Assembly (NCBI GenBank): GCA_027924585.1
Contig: BSBM01000904.1
Span: forward strand, 21,289,001 to 21,353,000
Direction: 5' to 3'
DNA from: Larix kaempferi
Lineage: Eukaryota; Streptophyta; Pinopsida; Pinales; Pinaceae
DNA length: 64,000 nt
Shown here: in pieces, positions 57,152 through 64,000 of the stretch
Numbering within the stretch: position 1 is the first letter of the stretch
Layout of the letters: every line of letters begins with the position of its first letter
Translations under genes and position numbers: made by a program
Notes under the pieces: model-generated
Seen by the model: only the letters and a program-made list of their open reading frames with translations
Databases searched by the model: none
Told to the model about the DNA's origin: nothing

Positions 57152-59323
57152 GAAGTAGCGCGTAATCTTTGATTTCTTGGTTTTCTTCCAATAGCCTCTT
57201 AATTGCCTTCTTTTCAATGGATCTGTTTATCAGAGAGTTATTGGGTGATCTAGGCTCTGATTAGGACATTTAGCTTACCCATTTATATTTTTGTTCTTGG
57301 GAATTTTTTTTTTCATAGTTTGTTCCCACCCAACGCAACTAGACAGTTTTGTGACTGCATCACTGTAACTCTGATGCTTCTTTCCATTAATCAGACCGTG
57401 TCCCTGACGTGATTTGTATGTGTTCAACTCATGTCATTGACGTTCTTCCCATGTGTGCAAGACGTGTCGCTGGGATTCCAATGCTCTGGTGTACACTTGC
57501 AGGGCACATTTCCCTACAAAAATTAGTGCATAGGGTTAAAAAATCCCACAAATTGGTTTTGGTTTGGTTTGCTGAGGTATGTGTCTTTTCCATTACACCC
57601 ACAGTATCCCTCAGACCCAGTGTACTTTATCCTTGGTTTACTTTTGAAATTTAGAGTTTGATTTGAGTCTGAGTTATTCAAGGGATGTTTCTCCAGTCAT
57701 GGGAAATTTCAATCCCTCGTGAGTGAAACTAGTCTTCTGAATCCCTCTCATTATCTCTGATTTGTTCACTCTGATTTCTAAGCCCTCCAAAAGTTAAATT
57801 GTTGTGGTTTTTTGCGAATTTTGGTGTGGATTTTTGTGTTGTATTACGATTTTGGGTGATTAATTTCTTGAAAACTTCTGGTTGCTTGAAGATTACAGTA
57901 GTAAGTAGTCTCTTGTATTCTAAATCAAGATTAAATAAGTGGCATCATTCTCATATTTTTGAGTACATTAGTTTGGAAAGTCAAAATTTCTTTATCATCT
58001 TCATTTCGAGTAGATTACTTGACATTGTTGTGAAGAGTATTTCATGCTTTGCATAGTTGTTTAAGAAAACTTTGAAGAAGCTCAATAAATTGTCAATGCT
58101 TATGTTCTCTTGGTTTTGAAAAGTTCATCTTCATTTCCTTGGAAATATTAAGTGAATTTAGGCCTTCTCGAAGTATCGAAAAAGCTAGCGAATGCTCTCA
58201 TACTTTTTATTTTCTTTTCACTTCTTTTGTTTTTTGTTTTGAAGTAGAGTTATTGCAATCGAATGTGAAGTTCATCTTTTCATTTTGCTCATAGATTTTG
58301 CTTAGTTGAAAAGAAAAAAAGAGAAAAATATTTTTGATTTGGTGTGTTGTTTTTATTTTGTTGGATTAAACGAAAGAGTATTTTTAGCCTTTTGCTTAAA
58401 TTGGAAAAGAAAGTAAAAAGGGGTACTTTGTTCATTTGCTTTCGGAAAAGAAAAATATTTCTCCTTACTTTAATCATTTTTCATTGAAAAGAAAAACAAA
58501 AGACTTTCATTTCATTTAGATTAGTTGTGCATCTTGTTTATAGTACAAGTCTACACTTCATGCATTCACCTAACCATACAAGATAAAATCAAGCGGTAGC
58601 CTAGGTTAAAATTGTATAGAAAATTGTGTGATAGGGTAGAGACATGTTCCAGCATCTTAAAACGTAGCAACTGTCATTATCTTCCTACACTGCATCCCGG
58701 GGGATTGTAGTTTTTCCACGTACCAGTCGGTATATCGAACGAACTTTCACGTACCTTCGGGTATATTTAAAGGTACTTCACATACTCAGCAGTATATCAT
58801 AAGGCTCCTATTTTTACAGTTGTGCATTAGACAACACTACTACAGATTGGATCTCTCATGTACCTTGAGTATATCGGGAGACCCCACTAGGATTCTTGAA
58901 ACCATATGAGTTAAACATTGGCCGTCATGGTGTGGAAATACACTGAGAACAACACTCGGGGAGCTACTATGCATGTACTTACAGGTAGTCGGGTAATACG
59001 GTTAGGGGTACAATCCTAATCCTCTCTGGTTAGTGCTCTGAAAAATTGGGCCGAGTATTATTGTTGGACCTTGTAGTATATTGTGAGTTGCAACGCCTTG
59101 ATAATATCGTGAGGTTCCAAACTTTTGAATCCCACCTATCACATTAGTCTACTTGTGGTTTTAGCTTGAGTAGGATCTGAAGTGTGTTTTTATTTTTTAG
59201 AATAATTTTAGGAGAAGCTTTACATCAGTCGCCCTGGCTGAACAACCCTTAATAAGATCCCGCAGAATATTAAATTTTCCACCTAAATATCCCCTTATCT
59301 AGGAGGATAAATCAAGAGAAATC
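57152..59323. other. Long leader of the Tat-like element
   Basis: 2.2 kb without a convincing ORF; related elements also have long 5' regions. It contains a group of short repeated hairpins at 58713-58993. Small ORFs at 57409 and 57799 have no recognisable features. Confidence 0.55.
58713..58993 (+). repeat. Array of short hairpin repeats in the leader
   Basis: Copies of a 25-30 base unit around an inverted pair: cgtaccagtcggtatat (58719), cgtaccttcgggtatat (58750), catactcagcagtatat (58780) and tgtaccttgagtatatc (58859). A weaker one is atgtacttacaggtagt (58973). Each can form a short stem; loops include TTCG and CAGC. Confidence 0.6.
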
Positions 59324-60975
59324 ATGGATCAACCCACAACATCTAAATCACGCGAAGAAGGAATTCATAACCTTGAATCAAGAGTAAACTACTCTCCTCC
59401 TATAAATACGCCCATCATTGATCCTACAGGACCTTTGTTGGTGGAACAACCTCCTCCGCATGAAACATATTTTCATCATTCGCTTGAAGGTAAACCCAGA
59501 GCCATCAATTGGATTTTCTCTCAACCCCAGGACGATCTGATAACAACTGCTTTTGGTCCAGCTGCATCATTTTGGGGGACCTCCTTAGGTCATAATATTG
59601 TCGATTTTGGATCACTTCTGATGGTGGAAAATCCACCATTCCCATTCCCTCCTCGATGGACTCCAAATGAGGAAATTATCACACCATTTTACGAGACTAT
59701 CGAATGTTTACGCTCACTCGATGAGCGGTTTAGGTGCCAGAGTTTTCCTCCGCGGCCCAATCCGGAGGTACCAATCCCCAAACAATATTCCCCTATACAT
59801 TCTTTTTCTTTGTCTTCACCAAGAATATCTACACCCATTATGAACACCTATGAACCAAGCCACTCTTCTTTTCCATCTAGTACGCCTCAAAATCATTCAG
59901 CCTGTTCTACACCCCACTTGACCCCAATGACTAGAGGGAAACCTTTGGCTACCATAAACTTCTTGACTGGAACACCTCCGCCTCAAAATTTGAGCAGAGG
60001 CTACCCTCTAGTTAGTGGTAAACATATGATCATCGTACAAACTAAAGTTATTAGTCAACATATTCTTATTGGGCCTACTCCAATAGGTGGACAATCTTCA
60101 ACTAGGGTGCAACCCCTAGTCAGTAGACAAAATCTAACTGGGGAGAAACCTCTAGTAAGGGGACAAAGTATAAGTGGAGGATACCCTTTATACATGAACT
60201 ACAATATGGTTGGAATTTCACTCCCAGGCATGGGATAACCTTCGTGAGCACATTACATGGGAGGGCAGTCTACTTGGACCCAACCCCCATGGGGCCATAC
60301 ATACCCTGGTAATCACAATATTGCAATAGGTCAAAACTACCCAGGGAATATTTTTCCTGAAATACCCTATCCCGGAAATATGAACACCCCATGGGGGATT
60401 CATAATGTTCCACCGATTGGACCTCCGTCCGGCGGACCACCCCCCCCCCCACCACCCCCCACCTATCCCACCCCCTCCTTCACCACCTGTCCCACCTCCA
60501 CCACTCGGATGACCCTCGTACTCTGGAGGAGGACCTCCACACTCTAGAGGAGGACCCCTTTCAGGTCCACCTCCTAATCCGAGAGGACCACCTCCACATG
60601 GAAAACACTCTATGGGAGGACCTTATCATCATTCGATCCATGGTCCTACTGGTACCCAGATGCCTTATCAATATTACCAGTATCCATAGCCAAACCGACA
60701 GTTACCATTTATGGCTACATTAGATCTGTCGGATCTGTCATGTTTGACCAATGATCCCATCCAACATGGTATAAATTGACCACCTATTCCTATGAAGTTA
60801 CCATTAGACATACCTAAATTTGATGTCAAACCCAGTGAGGATCCTAAGAACCACGTAAAGATATACCATTTGTGGTGCTACTCCAATTCCTTAATGGATG
60901 ATTCTATTCATCTGAGGCTTTTTCAATGCACCCTCATTGGTACTGCTGCAAAGTGGTACATCGAGTTACCACCAC
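59324..60975 (+). pseudogene. gag: Tat-like gag, Pro-rich N-terminus and capsid start
   Basis: Start ATG at 59324 (MDQPTTSKSREEGIHNLESR). The first 300 codons are Pro/Ser/Thr-rich and likely disordered, with repeated GxxPLV-type words near 60000-60180. A TAA at 60236-60238 is followed by the same frame into Pro/Gly-rich sequence and a C run (about 60437-60449) that probably shifted the frame. The capsid start is clear at 60792: KLPLDIPKFDVKPSEDPKNH, then YHLWCYSNSLMDDSIHLRLF and AAKWYIELPP. Insertion of another element cuts it at 60975. Confidence 0.8.
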
Positions 60976-61303
60976 TGTTGGAGGGGCCTAGGTCAGCCTG
61001 TCGACTAGGCCCTTCACCCAACCACTCTGCAGCATATGTCGACTAGTCACGTTGACTAGTATGGGTCGGGTCAGTTGAATAAACCGACAGACGGTTATGT
61101 AACTATATCTTCACATATATATTTCTAGGCTGGTGAGCCGATAGGAAGTAGAGATTGATTCTATCATATTGTTTTGCTATTGCTGGTTAATACAAAGACT
61201 ATTCTCTCTATCTGTCTCGTCTCTTGTATCTGTGTCATTGTGTATGCTTGCTTATATTGTGTAATGTATCTATGATAACTATGTGAACCATGGGATTACA
61301 ACA
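60976..61303 (+). repeat. Short LTR of the multi-knuckle element
   Basis: 328 bp with TGTTG/CAACA inverted ends. It contains tcacatatatatttc (about 61111-61125) as a possible TATA region. The right edge is inferred from the terminal CA and the following primer-site-like bases, without a second LTR. Confidence 0.7.
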
Positions 61304-61304
61304 T

Positions 61305-61324
61305 CTGGTTCTGTTGCCGGTTGA
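61305..61324 (+). promoter_or_regulatory. Possible primer binding site
   Basis: The stretch starting ctggttctgttgccgg resembles the ...cgttgccgggg type used by some plant gypsy elements (tRNA-Asp type), with mismatches. Confidence 0.5.
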
Positions 61325-61369
61325 TACATAAAAAATGACTAGCAGCATGACCCATGATTTTAGAACAGG

Positions 61370-62545
61370 AGATTAGAGACTGGTGGGAGAAGAAAATCGC
61401 GAATTACCTACAGAATTATGCGTGACATAACAAGATAACGATTAACCAAGAAAGAGATCGATTCTTGCCCGAGACCCATGAGCGATTTCTAGAATCCGTG
61501 CCGACTGCCTTGAAGAAAATTCTGGATGAACAGACCAGTCAATGAAGCAGAGCGTAAATTAGTATCGAAGCTAATCAACAGAGGTCGTACAAATCTATCA
61601 GAATGGTGTGAAAAGATTGCAGAAGATTTCTGTGAAGAACAGGCGATCGAAAATCGAGTATTAGTAGATGAAATAAGAAGAAAGCTCTTCACCGAATTAG
61701 CCAATCAATTTTTATGTTCTCTGTCGACATTATTGTTTAAATTTTTGATTGACAAAGGTGTCGCACATATTGTCAAAACAAGACTGTTGCTAACCCCGCC
61801 GATTCCAAACTCTAACTGGGAGGAGAAAGAACGTAAGTGGGAAAAATTTGTAAAAGAGTGTGAATGGGAATTTTTCTTGAACAAGTGATGGTCTACACTT
61901 CCCCAATAGTCTAGAAACCGTCGGGCCGACATTGGGGGGTGATGAAGCATGCTCTGATGTACCTAGTTTGATGGAACTCGACATATGACAAACGACATGA
62001 CCAGCAGTGGAAAAAAATCTGACAAAGACATAATTTGAAGTCACAAAAGCACCCCAAATATTCAGAAAATCGAAAGAGAAAAAAGGAGGCAGCGACGTGA
62101 AGAGTTGTGGGAGCAGGCAATTTCGCTCCGGAGGACGCAAGGATCAAATGTTGCGACAGATTGAGAAGGGAATCTGCCAGGAATCAAGCCGAGTCTGCGA
62201 TGATTGGGATGTCGAAGAAGAATTGTCGCCGATGGATGAAGACTTGTGGATAAAGGATGGTAGAGCTCTCCAAGTTCAAATACCAGAAATGGTAGCACCT
62301 CCATCTCCATTCCGTTTAACAGAAAGCGTTCGGGTGGAAGAAATTGTCGAAGAAAACCTTGGTCTCCATGCTGGTCAGTCGGGAGTTTGGAGTCATCGAA
62401 GCATAGAAGGAGATGATATCAATAGACTATTGATTCATCGGCCAGAAGAAGGGAATTGGATATCTTTTCAACCCGAATTTTCAAATAGAAGTTTTCATCT
62501 AGTGTACACAGAGCATGAAGAAGCGCCCCCCTGCCAATACCAAAT
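61370..62545 (+). pseudogene. N-terminal gag region of the multi-knuckle element
   Basis: Helical, charged coding pieces lie in shifting frames: EIRDWWEKKIANYLQNYA (about 61370), then 61526-61888 with LVSKLINRGRTNLSEWCEKI and KERKWEKFVKECEWEFF, then an acidic segment at 62097-62549 (VRVEEIVEENLGLHAGQSG, HRPEEGNWISF). They look like an unusually long N-terminal extension in front of the capsid, broken by several stops and shifts. I do not recognise a named domain. Confidence 0.5.
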
Positions 62546-63415
62546 TTGAGTGATTCGAAAAGCATGTCAGAAAGTCCGAGATTTAGCGAAATCCCATTTG
62601 AACAAAACTTTAACTGGATTTCGACAGAAGTAATTGACGAAGGCAGATCTAGTGACATCAAAGGAGATATAGTCATTGGTTCTGAAGACAGAGAATCAAG
62701 TCCAGAAAGACAACTAATTCATACTAACGAAGCACCAAGTATTGATTGTGGAAATAACCCACCCACACCTCCATCAGATTCTCAGAATAATACAATAGCA
62801 GACATGGCGCACACCATAGCACACCTTCCGTTCTACGAAGGAGATGAAGACCCAAGAAGGCACTGGTTTGTGTGTGAAGCAATCTGGACAGCTAATCAAA
62901 TTACCAATGAAGACCGACAAATTGCTCAATTTGTTGGCTCACTACGAAAGAGAGCACTGACTTGGTACATGGGGTACATCAGAAAAACACCAACTGCAAC
63001 AAAAGCACAAATTAAACAAAGCTTCTTGGCCTTCTTTATGATTGAATATGCGACATACCTGGCGGCAGAACGACTGAAGACAACAGTCCAAAAGCTGACA
63101 GAAACTGTCAAGGAGTACGGAAAGAGGTTTAAAGACCTCCTGAGAAAATTATACTATGAAATTGAAGAAAAACTATTAATCAAATGGTTTATTGGTGGTC
63201 TGATCAATAAAATCAGAATACATGTCCATCGACAAAATGTTAATACATATGCAGATGCGCTGAGAGTAACACTAGAAATCGAAATGGATGATGAATACCC
63301 TCTAATATCCATGGACATACATGTCGACGAACGACTTGAAAGTATGGAGCAGGATATCATAAATATGACATTAAAAGGACCAGAGCTATGGTGTACAACT
63401 TGTCGAACCTCATGA
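62546..63415 (+). pseudogene. gag: Gag capsid domain of the multi-knuckle element
   Basis: 289 codons, first Met at 62546. The retrotrans_gag-type capsid begins around 62800: HLPFYEGDEDPRRHWFVCEA, then FVGSLRKRALTWYMGYI, KQSFLAFFMIEYATYL, VQKLTETVKEYGKRFKDLL and IKWFIGGLINKIRIHV. The order and spacing suit a Ty3/gypsy Gag. It ends at a TGA (63413-63415) that falls inside the first zinc knuckle, so nucleocapsid follows in the same frame. Confidence 0.85.
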
Positions 63416-63988
63416 CATACCAAAGATTCTTGTCGAAATGATGATCAGCGACAAGATGTAAAACTCATCCAATCCAGATGTTTCTGTGATTTATGCAAAG
63501 AATATGATTCACATACCACAAATGATTGTCCATACAATCTGAAAAATAAGAAGGCAAGATGGTGTCAAATTTGTGAATTAAATACACATTCAATCGAAGA
63601 ATATCATCTGAACCTGAAAAATCGGCAAAATTATCATGCAGTGTACCAAGCAAATTCTGTTGAGCAGAACCAAGACAAGAGTCCAGCAAATGACAGATTT
63701 GGGAGAAATGATGGAAGAAATAACCAGTATAATCAAAACAGAAATGACAGATACCCAAGGTATAACGACCGATGGAACGATTAGTGATATAATGGCTACA
63801 ATCGACGTGGTGGATATTAGAGTCATGGTCGTGGCAGTGGAGGTTGAGGCTTTCGATATGGTCGACCTGGTGCATGTTTTACATGTTTCAGCGAGAATCA
63901 TCGACACACAAAATGCCCTTATAAGGAAAGAACTGATCTCAAATTTTTTACAAAGTGTGGGGTAGGCGATCACTATTTAGAGGATTAC
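63392..63988 (+). pseudogene. Nucleocapsid with five zinc-knuckle-like modules
   Basis: All five lie in the capsid frame. Module 1 (63392-63433) is C-TT-C-x4-H-x4-C with a TGA as the x4 end. Module 2 (63485-63529) is CDLCKEYDSHTTNDC. Module 3 (63563-63604) is CQICELNTHSIEEY with the last Cys as Tyr. Module 4 (63875-63916) is CFTCFSENHRHTKC, complete. Module 5 (63947-63988) is FTKCGVGDHYLEDY with both outer Cys lost. Between 3 and 4 lies a linker rich in Asn, Arg, Tyr and Gly (about 63670-63860) with stops. Such modules bind single-stranded nucleic acid. Confidence 0.75.
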
Positions 63989-64000
63989 CCTACCATGATC

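Larger units (their letters stand above)
56476..64000 (+). mobile_element. Tat-like Ty3/gypsy element (runs past window)
   Basis: The LTR is 56476-57129, followed by a primer binding site of the tggtgactccactgggga kind seen in Tat/Ogre elements, a 2.2-kb leader, then a Pro-rich gag leading into a Tat-type capsid. It is inserted in gypsy copy 2 after gggat (56471-56475), and itself interrupted at 60976 by another LTR element. Its remaining gag, pol and 3' LTR must lie beyond 64,000. Confidence 0.85.
60976..64000 (+). mobile_element. LTR element with multi-knuckle Gag (runs past window)
   Basis: The LTR 60976-61303 starts TGTTGG and ends ACAACA. A primer-site-like stretch (ctggttctgttgccggttga) follows. 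Broken gag frames extend to the window end with a retrotrans_gag domain and five zinc-knuckle-like modules. The target bases before it are ACCAC (60971-60975); the matching copy would lie outside the window. It is the innermost and probably youngest layer of this nest, although its gag already has stops. Confidence 0.8.

Noticed and set aside
1-64000. CRISPR arrays, operons, Shine-Dalgarno sites or prophage
   Set aside because: The elements, LTRs and poly-A retroinserts are those of a plant nuclear genome; no prokaryotic gene organisation is seen.

Overview
This window looks like heterochromatic, gene-poor nuclear DNA of a land plant. I saw no host gene I could name with confidence. Almost every recognisable coding stretch belongs to a plant transposable element: Ty1/copia, Ty3/gypsy chromovirus, Tat-like gypsy, LINE, hAT-like DNA transposon or SINE. 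The AT-rich background, large nested retroelements and style of the copia and gypsy proteins suit a large-genome seed plant, possibly a conifer. That placement is an inference, not a database result.

Left part (1-20,028). This is an array of repeated units. Each unit holds a decayed minus-strand LINE (ORF1 zinc knuckle joined to the zf-RVT/RNase H end of pol), with a short plus-strand LTR element inserted in it that codes only for a copia-like Gag (TR-GAG type). Copies lie at 3505-6087, 9808-12435 and 17164-20023; only the third is complete, with a TTCAT target duplication. A recent tandem duplication (2362-8664 and 8665-13638, junction at a 7-8 base microhomology) made the first two. A 5'-truncated LINE then entered the first copy (6666-8021, 18-bp target duplication); the second copy keeps the empty site. 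A solo LTR (15294-16984, TACAA duplication) interrupts the third unit.

Middle part (20,360-36,565). A full-length chromovirus (20360-28671, CTAAC duplication, about 1.77-kb LTRs, gag-PR-RT-RNase H-IN-chromodomain) has a nearly continuous pol frame broken by nonsense codons and altered catalytic sites. It is followed by a 1,020-bp hAT-like non-autonomous element (29059-30078, 8-bp duplication), long AT-rich non-coding DNA, an old chromodomain remnant and a tRNA-derived SINE (35134-35376).

Right part (36,566-64,000). This is a nest of elements. A copia element on the minus strand (36566-48973) is split by a plus-strand gypsy (38908-45952, GATTC duplication), which is itself split by a 984-bp hAT-like element (41209-42192, CACGACCT duplication). 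From 50,776 the same nest starts again at an offset of about 13.46 kb, so it looks like a tandem duplication. In the second copy the gypsy is interrupted at 56,476 by a Tat-like gypsy, which is interrupted in turn at 60,976 by another LTR element. That last element has a 328-bp LTR and a Gag with five zinc-knuckle-like modules, and runs off the window. No element here looks fully functional; the interest is in the layered history, the Gag architectures and some repeated RNA-like structures in leaders.
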